Assembly (NCBI GenBank): GCA_050262775.1
Contig: JBLNEO010000085.1
Coordinates: 1-29,537, forward strand
Direction: 5' to 3'
Length of the DNA stretch: 29,537 bases
Source: DATHTC01 sp050262775
Lineage (GTDB): Bacteria; Actinomycetota; Thermoleophilia; Gaiellales; Gaiellaceae
The notes under the pieces are model-generated. The model ran no database searches. It had not been told where the DNA came from and worked only from the letters and a program-made list of their open reading frames with translations. The position numbers were made by a program, and so were the translations under genes. Shown here in pieces: positions 8,202-15,813 of the stretch (the first letter of the stretch is position 1; each line of letters begins with the position of its first letter).

Positions 8202-8961
8202 CCTCAGCGCGCACGCCGAACGCAACCGCGAGGTCTGGACCCGGGCGGCGGCGGAGTACGTCGCGGCGGCCGAGCGCGGCTGGGCCACCGACGAGATCTC
8301 CTGGGGCATCTACGGCGTCCGCGAGGCGGAGCTCGGCGCGCTCGCCGACGTCGAGCTCGAGGGGAGGGACGTCGTGGAGCTCGGCTGCGGCACGGCGTAC
8401 TTCTCGGCGTGGTTCGCACGGCGCGGCGCCCGTCCCGTCGGCGTCGACGTCACGCCGGCACAGCTCGAGACGGCTCGGCGCCTCCAGCGCGAGCACGCGC
8501 TCGAGTTCCCGCTCGTCGAGGCGAGCGCCGAGGACGTGCCGCTCCCCGACGCGAGCTTCGACCTCGCGTTCTCCGAGTACGGCGCGTCGATCTGGGCCGA
8601 CCCCTATCGGTGGATCCCGGAGGCGTCGCGCCTGCTCCGCCCCGGCGGCCGCCTCGTCTTCCTCAAGAACTCGATCCTCGCGATGCTCTGCATGCCGGAC
8701 ACCGGCCGGATCGACGAGGTGCTCAAGCGGCCCTATCGCGGGATGCACCGGTTCGAGTGGCCGGGGGAGGACGAGGGCATCGACTTCCACCTCGGGTTCG
8801 GCGACACCGTTCGGCTGCTGCGGGAGCAGGGATTCGCCCTCGAGGACTACGTCGAGGTCTACGCGCCGGAGGGCGCGACGACGCGCTACGACTGGTCCAA
8901 CGACACGTGGGCGCGGCAGTGGCCGATCGAGGAGATCTGGAAGGCGCGGAAGGCCGCCTAG
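8188..8961 (+). CDS. Class I SAM-dependent methyltransferase
   Basis: A 257-residue methyltransferase of the Methyltransf_11 (UbiE/COQ5-like) group; the substrate cannot be told from sequence. Motif I is VVELGCGTAYF (E64-L-G-C-G-T), the acidic end of strand beta-2 is GVDVTP, motif II-like ASAEDVPLPDASFDLAFS follows, and LLRPGGRLVFL is motif III. The N-terminal segment is rich in aromatics (EVWTRAAAEYVAAAERGW), as is the C-terminus (RYDWSNDTWARQWPIEEIW), likely forming the substrate lid. It overlaps ndk by 14 bases and abuts maf, so it sits inside an ndk-methyltransferase-maf transcription unit. Confidence 0.88.
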   Translation: MDSSDLSAHAERNREVWTRAAAEYVAAAERGWATDEISWGIYGVREAELGALADVELEGRDVVELGCGTAYFSAWFARRGARPVGVDVTPAQLETARRLQREHALEFPLVEASAEDVPLPDASFDLAFSEYGASIWADPYRWIPEASRLLRPGGRLVFLKNSILAMLCMPDTGRIDEVLKRPYRGMHRFEWPGEDEGIDFHLGFGDTVRLLREQGFALEDYVEVYAPEGATTRYDWSNDTWARQWPIEEIWKARKAA

Positions 8962-9555
8962 GTGTCACGGCCGCCGGCGCCGCCACTGCTCCTCGCCTCC
9001 ACCTCGCCGCAGCGGACGGCGATCCTCCGCCAGCTCGGGCTTCCGCACGAGGTCGTCGCGCCGGACTACGTGGAGCACGACCCGCCCGAGGCGGACGCCG
9101 TCGAGCTCGTCCAGGACCACGCGCAGGGCAAGGCGCGATCCGTCGCGGCCGACGCGGGCGACCGCCCGGTGCTCGGCGTCGACACCGCCGTCGTGCTCGA
9201 CGGGCGGCTGTACGCGAAGCCCGAGCACGAGGCCGACGCCGAGCGGATGCTCGAGGCGCTGGGCGGCCGCACCCACGTCGTCGTCTCGGGGCTCTGCCTG
9301 ATCGCGCCCGGGTGGGAGGTCGTCGACGCGGACGTGACGCGCGTGACCTTCCGGCCCCTCACCGCCCGCGACCTCGCGGCGTACGTCGGGACGGGCGAGT
9401 GGGAGGGGCGCGCGGGCGGCTACGCGATCCAGGGCCGCGGCGCCGGCCTCGTCCGGCGCATCGACGGCGACTACCTGAACGTCGTCGGGCTGCCGGCGGC
9501 GCTGCTCGTCCGCCTGCTCGCCGAGCGCTTCCCGGGAACCTACGGCATCGGCTGA
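8962..9555 (+). CDS. maf: Maf-like nucleoside triphosphate pyrophosphatase
   Basis: Maf proteins hydrolyse non-canonical or methylated NTPs (dTTP/UTP or m7GTP) to monophosphates and are linked to septum control. The 197-residue protein has the family motifs: LLLASTSPQRTAIL (the SxxR nucleotide-binding signature; S15, R18), the catalytic acidic motif GVDTAVVLDG (D74), KPEHEADAERMLEALGGRTHVVVSGL, and the EGRAGGYAIQGRGAGLV loop followed by GDYLNVVGLP. The GTG start directly follows the methyltransferase stop (one base in between shared context). Placement just before mreB is a widely conserved arrangement. Which NTP it prefers is not certain. Confidence 0.93.
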   Translation: MSRPPAPPLLLASTSPQRTAILRQLGLPHEVVAPDYVEHDPPEADAVELVQDHAQGKARSVAADAGDRPVLGVDTAVVLDGRLYAKPEHEADAERMLEALGGRTHVVVSGLCLIAPGWEVVDADVTRVTFRPLTARDLAAYVGTGEWEGRAGGYAIQGRGAGLVRRIDGDYLNVVGLPAALLVRLLAERFPGTYGIG

Positions 9556-9560
9556 TCGGC

Positions 9561-9566
9561 TAGGCT
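9561..9566 (+). promoter_or_regulatory. -10 box TAGGCT for mreB
   Basis: TAGGCT lies in the 23-base gap between maf and mreB, 12 bases before the mreB ATG. No obvious -35. Confidence 0.4.
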
Positions 9567-9578
9567 CGGCGACGTCCT

Positions 9579-10631
9579 ATGGGAGTCTTCACCTCGCTGA
9601 CCGGCTTCGGTGGCCGCGACATGGCCGTGGACCTCGGCACCGCGAACACGCTCGTCTACGTGCGCGGCCGCGGGATCGTGCTCTCGGAGCCCAGCGTCGT
9701 CGCCATCGACCAGCGCACCGGCGAGGTGCACGCGGTCGGGGTCGAGGCGAAGCGGATGCTCGGTCGCACGCCGGGGACGATCCAGGCGATCCGCCCGCTC
9801 AAGGACGGCGTGATCGCCGACTTCGACGTGACGGAGCAGATGCTCCGTCACTTCATCCAGAAGGTCCATCAGCACCGCTTCGCGCATCCCCGCGTCGTCG
9901 TCTGCGTCCCGTCGGGGGTGACCGGCGTCGAGAAGCGCGCGGTCGAGGAGGCGACGCTGTCCGCGGGCGCGCGCCAGGCGTACCTGATCGAGGAGCCGAT
10001 GGCCGCCGCGATCGGCGCCGGGCCGCCGGTCGCCGAGCCGACGGGGAACATGATCGTCGACATCGGGGGCGGCACGACCGAGGTCGCCGTGATCTCCCTC
10101 GGCGGGATCGTCGTCTCGCAGTCGCTGCGCGTCGGCGGCGACGAGATGGACGAGGCGATCGTCAACCACATCAAGCGCGAGTACAAGCTCCTGATCGGCC
10201 AGCAGACGGCCGAGGAGGTGAAGCTCGAGATCGGCTCGGGCTACGACCTGAAGGAGGAGGTCCACGCCGAGGTCCGCGGGCGCGACATGCTCACCGGCCT
10301 CCCGAAGACCGTGATCCTCTCCTCGGAGGAGATCAGGCGCGCGCTCGACGAGCCGGTCTCGCAGATCGTCGACGCGATCAAGTCGACGCTCGACAAGACG
10401 CCGCCCGAGCTCGCCGCGGACATCATGGACCGCGGCATCGTGCTCGCCGGCGGCGGCGCGCTGCTGACGAACCTCGACGAGCGGCTGCGGCGCGAGACGC
10501 AGATGCCCGTCCACCTCGCGGAGTCGCCGCTGACCTGCGTCGCCGTCGGGTCGGGGCGGAGCCTCGAGGAGTTCGAGGCGATCCACCGCTCGGCGCGCGC
10601 ACGGCCGCGCTCGCGCAACGGCCGCCGCTGA
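9579..10631 (+). CDS. mreB: Rod shape-determining protein MreB
   Basis: MreB is the bacterial actin that forms membrane-associated filaments directing lateral wall growth. The 350 residues match the usual length. Seen are phosphate-1 loop DLGTANT (residues 18-24), VPSGVTGVEKRAV, the EEPMAAAIG segment, phosphate-2 loop DIGGGTTEVAV, VGGDEMDEAI, and the adenosine motif GIVLAGGGALL. The hydrophobic N-terminus MGVFTSLTGFGG fits a membrane-binding amphipathic helix. The C-terminus adds a short Arg-rich tail (SARARPRSRNGRR). Unlike in most relatives, mreC does not follow directly: a minus-strand DUF4396 gene lies between, with convergent ends only 6 bases apart. Confidence 0.97.
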   Translation: MGVFTSLTGFGGRDMAVDLGTANTLVYVRGRGIVLSEPSVVAIDQRTGEVHAVGVEAKRMLGRTPGTIQAIRPLKDGVIADFDVTEQMLRHFIQKVHQHRFAHPRVVVCVPSGVTGVEKRAVEEATLSAGARQAYLIEEPMAAAIGAGPPVAEPTGNMIVDIGGGTTEVAVISLGGIVVSQSLRVGGDEMDEAIVNHIKREYKLLIGQQTAEEVKLEIGSGYDLKEEVHAEVRGRDMLTGLPKTVILSSEEIRRALDEPVSQIVDAIKSTLDKTPPELAADIMDRGIVLAGGGALLTNLDERLRRETQMPVHLAESPLTCVAVGSGRSLEEFEAIHRSARARPRSRNGRR

Positions 10632-10633
10632 CC

Positions 10634-10647
10634 CGGGCTAGTGCCCG
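10634..10647. terminator. Short hairpin at the mreB/DUF4396 convergent ends
   Basis: CGGGC-TAGT-GCCCG forms a 5-bp stem with a four-base loop that spans the stop codon of the DUF4396 gene just after the mreB stop. There is no T-run. It could slow both polymerases but may be chance in such GC-rich DNA. Confidence 0.25.
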
Positions 10648-11102
10648 TGGTGCGCGTGCGCCACGGCGTGGCCCTTCCCGCGCGCGATCAGCCACCGGTT
10701 GACCGGGAACGCCGCCACCCACGCGACGGCGAGGGCGAACGCGAGGGAGGCCCAGAAGAGCAGGTCGCCGAGGCCGGCGTCCATCGCCCCGGGGACGAGC
10801 AGCAGCACCGCGTTGTCCACGAGCTCCATCACGGCGATCGAGAACGTGTCCGCCGCGAGCGCGATCCCGAGCACCGCACCGAGCGCGAGGCCCGAGCGCA
10901 GCAGCGGCACGGCCGTGAACGAGTAGCCGAAGACGAAGGCGAGGACGATCGCCAGGGCGATCGACGCGGCGTTCCCCCAGCCCCACCACGTGGCGAGGAT
11001 CATCCCCAGCACCTCGCCGACGGCGCACCCGGTGAGGCAGTGCGTGGTCGCGGAGGCGGCGAGACGGTTCAGCGAGGGTGCGGCATGCATGGTGTGCTCC
11101 AT
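10638..11102 (-). CDS. DUF4396 multi-pass membrane protein
   Basis: A 154-residue membrane protein matching the DUF4396 family as I remember it (HCLTGCAVGEVLGM, LADTFSIAVMELVDNAV-like helix, PGAMDAGLGDLLFWASLA, and FPVNRWLIARGKGHAV). I count four hydrophobic segments. Possible metal ligands are H21 and C22 near the start, C26, and a histidine-rich C-terminus (HAVAHAHHGH). The function is not established; my recollection that these genes often sit near copper-handling genes is unchecked. Here it stands between mreB and mreC on the opposite strand. A CsoR-like inverted repeat covers its -10 box and start codon, which supports metal-responsive control. Start at ATG 11102; an ATG four codons later is also possible. 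Confidence 0.82.
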   Translation of the reverse strand: MEHTMHAAPSLNRLAASATTHCLTGCAVGEVLGMILATWWGWGNAASIALAIVLAFVFGYSFTAVPLLRSGLALGAVLGIALAADTFSIAVMELVDNAVLLLVPGAMDAGLGDLLFWASLAFALAVAWVAAFPVNRWLIARGKGHAVAHAHHGH

Positions 11103-11117
11103 ACCCGGGGAGGGTAT
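11101..11117. promoter_or_regulatory. CsoR-like operator ATACCCGGGGAGGGTAT over the DUF4396 start
   Basis: An inverted repeat ATACCC-N5-GGGTAT. Its core TACCC-N5-GGGTA has the same layout as copper-responsive CsoR operators I recall from Bacillus subtilis copZA. On the minus strand it includes TACCCT (11111-11116), a -10 box of the type used across this window, and it reaches the first bases of the ATG at 11102. A bound repressor would therefore cover the promoter and the start of a leaderless message. No csoR gene is in the window. Confidence 0.5.
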
Positions 11118-11158
11118 CGAGGCGTGCTGGGTCCTGTCAACCCGCCCGGCATCTCGTC

Positions 11159-11164
11159 TACCCT
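11159..11164 (+). promoter_or_regulatory. -10 box TACCCT for mreC
   Basis: TACCCT stands 9 bases before the chosen GTG of mreC. A CTGTCA at 11134-11139 could act as a weak -35 with 19-base spacing. This promoter would drive mreCD-mrdA-rodA separately from mreB. Confidence 0.45.
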
Positions 11165-11173
11165 GATGGCCCC

Positions 11174-12112
11174 GTGCCTCGGAACCGGACTGCCCGCCTG
11201 GCGGTGCTGGGCTCGTCGGTCCAGCGTGCCGCCGGAACCAGGTACCCCTCGCGCAGTTCCACCGCTCTGAAGCGGCGGATCGTCGTGGGGCTCCTCGTCG
11301 TGCTCTCGCTCGCGATGATCACGATCTCCTTCCGGGAGAAGCCGGGCGGGCCGCTGCACGACGTCCAGAGCGCTGGGGCGACGGCGCTGCGGCCGCTGCA
11401 GGTGGGGGCCGAGCGCGTCGTCCGCCCGTTCCGCGACGCGTACGGCTGGGCGGCGGGACTCCTCTCCGCGAAGAGCGACGTGGAGCGGCTGCGCGCGGAG
11501 AACGAGCGCCTCCGCCAGGAGGCCGTGCAGTACCGCAACGCGTACGCGGAGAACAAGACCCTGCGCGAGTTCCTCGACTTCAAGGCGCCGCCGTCGTACC
11601 CCGACGACTACGCCCCCGTGTACGCCGCGGTGATCGGCCATCCGCCGAGCCAGTTCGAGCAGCAGGTCGTGATCGCGGCCGGGGAGGGCGACGGGATCCA
11701 CGTCGACGACCCGGTGATGACCGCCGACGGCCTCGTCGGGCGCATCACGAACGTCACGCCCGGGACGGCGCAGGTGACGCTGCTGACGGACGCGTCCACC
11801 CGGGTCTCGGCGCTCGACGTCAGCACCGGCGCCACGGGCCTCGTCGAGAACGGGCGCGCGGGCAGCGGCTCGCTCGTCCTCTCGCGGGTGGAGAAGCGCT
11901 ACGAGGTCGCGGAGGGAGACGAGGTCGTGACCGCCGGCTCGCAGCGCGGTCAGCTCCCGTCCCTCTTCCCGCGGGGGATCTCGATCGGCCGGGTCACGTT
12001 CGTCGGCCAGAGCGACACCGACCTCTACAAGCGCGTCCAGGTGAAGCCGTGGGTCGACTTCGGCTCGCTCGACGCCGTGGTCGTGCTCGTGCCCAAGGGG
12101 CGCGCGCGGTGA
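11174..12112 (+). CDS. mreC: Rod shape-determining protein MreC
   Basis: MreC is the periplasmic-side scaffold of the elongasome that activates PBP2/RodA. In this 312-residue version a basic N-terminal tail is followed by one membrane helix (RRIVVGLLVVLSLAMITIS), then a coiled coil (SDVERLRAENERLRQEAVQYRNAY split over residues about 105-140), then the double beta-barrel domain with the typical phrases VYAAVIGHPPSQFEQQVVI, GLVGRITNV, TLLTDASTRVSAL and GDEVVTAGSQRGQLPSLFPRGISIGRV. I chose GTG 11174 since a -10 box lies 9 bases before it and upstream in-frame codons run into the DUF4396 promoter region. Its stop overlaps the mreD start as GTGA. Confidence 0.95.
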   Translation: MPRNRTARLAVLGSSVQRAAGTRYPSRSSTALKRRIVVGLLVVLSLAMITISFREKPGGPLHDVQSAGATALRPLQVGAERVVRPFRDAYGWAAGLLSAKSDVERLRAENERLRQEAVQYRNAYAENKTLREFLDFKAPPSYPDDYAPVYAAVIGHPPSQFEQQVVIAAGEGDGIHVDDPVMTADGLVGRITNVTPGTAQVTLLTDASTRVSALDVSTGATGLVENGRAGSGSLVLSRVEKRYEVAEGDEVVTAGSQRGQLPSLFPRGISIGRVTFVGQSDTDLYKRVQVKPWVDFGSLDAVVVLVPKGRAR

Positions 12113-12639
12113 GCGAGCTGCTCGACGCGCTGAAGATCGGCGGGCTCGTGCTCGTCGCGGCCGTCGTGCAGGTCGCCGTCCTGGGGGCGTGGTCCGTCGG
12201 CGGCGGGTCGCCGGACCTGCTCCTCGTCGTCGTCGTCGCGATCGCGCTCCTCCGCGGCACGCTCTCCGGTGCCGTCACCGGCTTCGTCGGCGGCCTCATC
12301 GCCGACACCGCGACGCTCGGGACGATGGGGCTCACCTCGTTGCTCCTCACCGGCGCCGGCTACTGGGCGGGGCGCTACGGCGAGACGACCGGCCGCGACC
12401 GCTCGCACGCGCCCGTCGTCTCGGTCGCGGTCGTGACCGTCCTCTACGCCCTCGGCGCGACCATCCTGCACGTCGTGCTCGGCGACGAGGTCGCGCTCGG
12501 GCGCGTCCTCGGCTCCGGCCTCTTCGCCGTCGTGCTCTTCAACGTCGCCCTCACCGTGCCGGTGTACGCGCTCTGCCGCCGCGTGCTCGGCCCGCCGCCG
12601 TCGCTCGAGCGCGCGCGGGAGGTGCGCCTCCTTGCCTGA
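12109..12639 (+). CDS. mreD: Rod shape-determining protein MreD
   Basis: MreD is the polytopic membrane partner of MreC. The 176-residue protein is strongly hydrophobic with five or so membrane segments (LVLVAAVVQVAVL, SPDLLLVVVVAIALL, GAVTGFVGGLIAD, VVSVAVVTVLYALG, GLFAVVLFNVALTVPVYAL). The motif PDLLLVVVVAIALLRG and the following G-rich helix with an acidic residue (GGLIADTATLG) are typical. The GTG start overlaps the mreC stop by GTGA; its own end overlaps the mrdA start by 8 bases. Confidence 0.93.
   Translation: MSELLDALKIGGLVLVAAVVQVAVLGAWSVGGGSPDLLLVVVVAIALLRGTLSGAVTGFVGGLIADTATLGTMGLTSLLLTGAGYWAGRYGETTGRDRSHAPVVSVAVVTVLYALGATILHVVLGDEVALGRVLGSGLFAVVLFNVALTVPVYALCRRVLGPPPSLERAREVRLLA
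12617..12632 (+). promoter_or_regulatory. mrdA Shine-Dalgarno held in a hairpin
   Basis: GGGAGGTGCGCCTCCT holds a good Shine-Dalgarno (GGGAGGTG, 12617-12624) 7 bases before the TTG of mrdA. The GGAGG can pair with CCTCC at 12627-12631 around a TGCG tetraloop, giving a 5-bp stem extendable by a G-T pair. Ribosomes finishing mreD would open it, so this looks like a device that couples PBP2 synthesis to MreD translation. Confidence 0.5.
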
Positions 12640-14623
12640 GCAGCGGTCGCCGTCGCGGCGCTTCCTCCCGCCCGATCCGCGCGTCGCCGAGCCGCACCGC
12701 TTGACACCGGCGCTCGCGCTGCGGATCGGCATCCTCGGCACGGTCGTCCTCGGGGTCTTCGCCGTCCTCTTCCTGCGCCTGTGGGCGCTCCAGGTGCTGT
12801 CGGGCGACCGGTACCTCAACGCCGCGCAGAACAACCAGCTCCGGACCGTGCGGATCCAGGCGCCGCGCGGGCCCATCCTCGACCGGAACGGGCTGGTGAT
12901 CGTCGACAACGCGGCGGGGAGCTCGGTCCAGCTGTGGCCGACCGACCTGCCGAAGGACCCCGACGAGCGGATGGCCGTGCTGCGCCGCCTGTCGAGGGTC
13001 GTCGACGTGCCGGTCCCGTGGATGCTCCGGCAGATCGCGAAGCGCGAGGGCGACCCGCTGACGCCGATCGTCGTCAAGCGCGGCGTCCACGACGACCACG
13101 TCTTCTACATCGAGGAGCGGCAGGACCGGTTTCCCGGCGTGCGCATCGCCGACAGCTACCTGCGGCGCTACCCCTACCAGGCGCTCGGCGCACAGGTGCT
13201 CGGGCACGTGGGCGAGGTGTCGGCGGAGCAGCTCGAGCGGACGACCGACACGAGCATCGCGCCCGGGGACGAGATCGGGCAGGCCGGGATCGAGTCGACC
13301 TACGACGACTTCCTTCGCGGCCGGGCCGGCACCGCGCGGCTGCGCGTCGACTCCCTCGGGCGGCCGCGGGGCGGCATCGTGCCCTCGCAGGAGCCCTCGC
13401 CGGGGTACGCGCTGCGCCTCACGATCGACGTGCGGTTGCAGCAGGCCGCCGAGCGCGCGCTCCGCTACGGGATCGAGCAGGCGCACGCGACGGACGAGTG
13501 GTACGCGGACGGCGGCGCGATCGTGGCGATGGACCCCCGCAACGGGCAGATCCTCGCGCTCGCGTCGAACCCCACGTTCAAGCCGAGCCTCTTCGTCGGT
13601 CGCGTCGAGACGAAGAAGCTCGCCGCCGCGGGGCTGACGAACGCGACCGCGGCCGCGAAGAACTACCCGGCGCTCGACCGCGCGCTCGCCGGGCAGTACC
13701 CGCCCGGGTCGACGTGGAAGCCGGTGACGGCGCTCGCGGCGATGGAGGCGCACCTCTTCGAGCCGTACTCGACGCTCCCGTGCACCCCGAGCTACACCTA
13801 CCACGGCGAGAACGGCGTCGACTACGAGTTCTCGAACTGGACGAGCGCGTTCGACATCGGGATGACGCTGCCGCAGGCGCTCGAGGCCTCGTGCAACACG
13901 TACTTCTACGAGCTCGGCCGGCGCTTCTACGAGCTGCCGCCCGAGCAGGGCCACCCGTTCCAGACGACGGCGCGGCGCTTCGGCTTCGGCGAGCCGTCCG
14001 GGCTCGACATCGGCGGCGAGGCGGCGGGTCTCCTGCCGACGCCGGAGTGGCGCAAGCGGACGTACAAGAACGCGATCGACAAGCTCTGGAAGCCGGGCGA
14101 CTCGATCCAGCTCGCGATCGGGCAGAAGGACCTGCTCGTGACGCCGATCCAGATGGCGCGCTTCTACGCCCTCCTCGCCAACGGCGGCCGGCTCGTGACG
14201 CCGCGGATCGCGCTCCGCGCCGAGCGCTCCGGCGAGGGCGGGGCGGCCGCCGACGTCGTGCAGACGTTCACGCCGCCGGCGCCCCAGCCCGTCGGCGTCG
14301 ACCCGGCGGCGCTCGAGGTCGTCCGTCAGGGCCTCTTCGCCGCCACCCACGGCGTCAACGGGACGTCGACCGGCGTCTTCGGCTCCTTCCCGGTCGAGAT
14401 CGCGGGCAAGACGGGGACGGCGCAGAAGGTCGTCGACGGCGTCGTCCGCGACCAGTCCTGGTGGTGCGGCTTCGGCCCGTACGACGACCCGACGATCGTC
14501 GTCTGCGCGCTGATCGAGAACGGCGGCCACGGCGGCTCGGCGGCCGCCCCGGCGGCGCTGAAGGTCTTCGAGCAGTACTTCCACCGCGCCGCGGCCGAGA
14601 TCCACGCGACGCAGAGCGACTGA
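12632..14623 (+). CDS. mrdA: Penicillin-binding protein 2 (elongasome transpeptidase)
   Basis: This 663-residue class B PBP cross-links new peptidoglycan during elongation, paired with RodA. One membrane anchor (IGILGTVVLGVFAVLFLRLWAL, about residues 31-53) is followed by the PBP dimerisation domain (APRGPILDRNG, YPYQALGAQVLGHVGEVS, GQAGIESTYDDFLRG) and the transpeptidase domain. The active-site triad of motifs is complete: STWK (S360-K363, in YPPGSTWKPV), SCN (420-422, in EASCNTYFYELG) and KTGT (593-596). The start is a TTG, favoured by the GGGAGGTG ribosome-binding site 7 bases before it and by its 8-base overlap with mreD. It runs into rodA with an ATGA-type overlap. Confidence 0.95.
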   Translation: MPEQRSPSRRFLPPDPRVAEPHRLTPALALRIGILGTVVLGVFAVLFLRLWALQVLSGDRYLNAAQNNQLRTVRIQAPRGPILDRNGLVIVDNAAGSSVQLWPTDLPKDPDERMAVLRRLSRVVDVPVPWMLRQIAKREGDPLTPIVVKRGVHDDHVFYIEERQDRFPGVRIADSYLRRYPYQALGAQVLGHVGEVSAEQLERTTDTSIAPGDEIGQAGIESTYDDFLRGRAGTARLRVDSLGRPRGGIVPSQEPSPGYALRLTIDVRLQQAAERALRYGIEQAHATDEWYADGGAIVAMDPRNGQILALASNPTFKPSLFVGRVETKKLAAAGLTNATAAAKNYPALDRALAGQYPPGSTWKPVTALAAMEAHLFEPYSTLPCTPSYTYHGENGVDYEFSNWTSAFDIGMTLPQALEASCNTYFYELGRRFYELPPEQGHPFQTTARRFGFGEPSGLDIGGEAAGLLPTPEWRKRTYKNAIDKLWKPGDSIQLAIGQKDLLVTPIQMARFYALLANGGRLVTPRIALRAERSGEGGAAADVVQTFTPPAPQPVGVDPAALEVVRQGLFAATHGVNGTSTGVFGSFPVEIAGKTGTAQKVVDGVVRDQSWWCGFGPYDDPTIVVCALIENGGHGGSAAAPAALKVFEQYFHRAAAEIHATQSD

Positions 14624-15813
14624 TGGACTCCGTCACCGCCCCCAGACCGCTGCCCGCCCGCTTTCGCCGTGCCGAGCGCGCGGCCGCCGCGACCTCGTTC
14701 GTCCGCAGTCTCGACTGGCTGCTGCTCGGCACGGTCGCCGGGCTCGTCGCGTACGGGCTGTGGGCGATCGGCGGGATCACGAAGCACGACGTGGCGGGCA
14801 ACGAGCAGTACTACCTCGTGCGGCAAGGGGTCTACGCCGTCGCGGGTCTCGTCGGCCTCGTCGCCGCGGTCCTGATCCCGACCGACCGCCTGCGCGTGCA
14901 CCGACGCGGCCTCTACGCGCTCCTCATCGCGCTCCTCGTGCTCGTGCTCCTCGCGGCCGAGTTCACGCGCGGGTCGAAGCGGTGGATCGACGTCGGGTTC
15001 TTCCAGTTCCAGCCGTCCGAGTTCGGGAAGGTGCTGTTCGTGCTCGTCCTCGCCGGGGCGGTCGCGGACGCCGGCAAGGAGATCGCGGCGTGGCGGACGG
15101 TGATGCGCGTGCTCGGCCTCGCGGCGGTGCCGGTCGCGCTCGTCTTCCTCCAGCCGGACCTCGGGACGGCGCTCGTCTACTGCGCGGCGACGGCGGCGAT
15201 CCTCTTCATCGGCGGCACGCGCTGGCGCCACCTGTTCGTCCTGGGTGCCGTCGCGACGCTCGCGGCCGTCTCGCTCCTCTGGGCGCTGCCGGCGGCCGGC
15301 GTCGAGGTGCTCAAGCCGTACCAGACGGAACGCCTCACGGCGTTCGCCGACCCCACCCACGACCCGAGCGGCGCCGGGTACAACGTCAACCAGTCGGTGA
15401 CGGCGGTGGGCGCGGGCGGCCTGCGCGGCCGCGGCGTCGAGGGCGCGACGCAGACGAACCTCGACTACCTCCCGGAGCACGCGACCGACTTCGTGTTCGC
15501 CTCGCTGGCGGAGCAGCGCGGGTTCTTCGGCGCGTCGGGCCTGCTGCTGCTCTACCTGCTGCTCCTCTGGCGCGGGATCCGGATCGTGTCGCTCGCGCGC
15601 GACGCGTTCGCGATGCTCGTCGCGGCCGGGATCGTGTTCGCGATCCTCTTCCAGATCTTCGTCAACGTCGGCATGACGATGGGGATCGCGCCCGTCACGG
15701 GCATCCCGCTGCCCTTCGTCTCGGTCGGCGGATCGTCGATGATCACGAACCTGATCGCGATGGGGCTCCTGCTCGGGATTCACGCGCGCGGCCGCTCGGC
15801 GGCGCGCCGGTAG
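14623..15813 (+). CDS. rodA: Peptidoglycan glycosyltransferase RodA
   Basis: RodA (SEDS family) polymerises lipid II into glycan strands in the elongasome. The 396-residue protein has around ten membrane helices. Signature segments include GSKRWIDVGFFQFQPSEFGK, VFLQPDLGTALVY, the catalytic-loop region LPEHATDFVFASLAEQRGF (with the invariant Asp after T), and GMTMGIAPVTGIPLPFVSVGGSS. The ATG shares its A with the mrdA TGA. Choice of RodA over FtsW rests on the mre/PBP2 neighbourhood. Its stop overlaps the next start by one base. Confidence 0.95.
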   Translation: MDSVTAPRPLPARFRRAERAAAATSFVRSLDWLLLGTVAGLVAYGLWAIGGITKHDVAGNEQYYLVRQGVYAVAGLVGLVAAVLIPTDRLRVHRRGLYALLIALLVLVLLAAEFTRGSKRWIDVGFFQFQPSEFGKVLFVLVLAGAVADAGKEIAAWRTVMRVLGLAAVPVALVFLQPDLGTALVYCAATAAILFIGGTRWRHLFVLGAVATLAAVSLLWALPAAGVEVLKPYQTERLTAFADPTHDPSGAGYNVNQSVTAVGAGGLRGRGVEGATQTNLDYLPEHATDFVFASLAEQRGFFGASGLLLLYLLLLWRGIRIVSLARDAFAMLVAAGIVFAILFQIFVNVGMTMGIAPVTGIPLPFVSVGGSSMITNLIAMGLLLGIHARGRSAARR

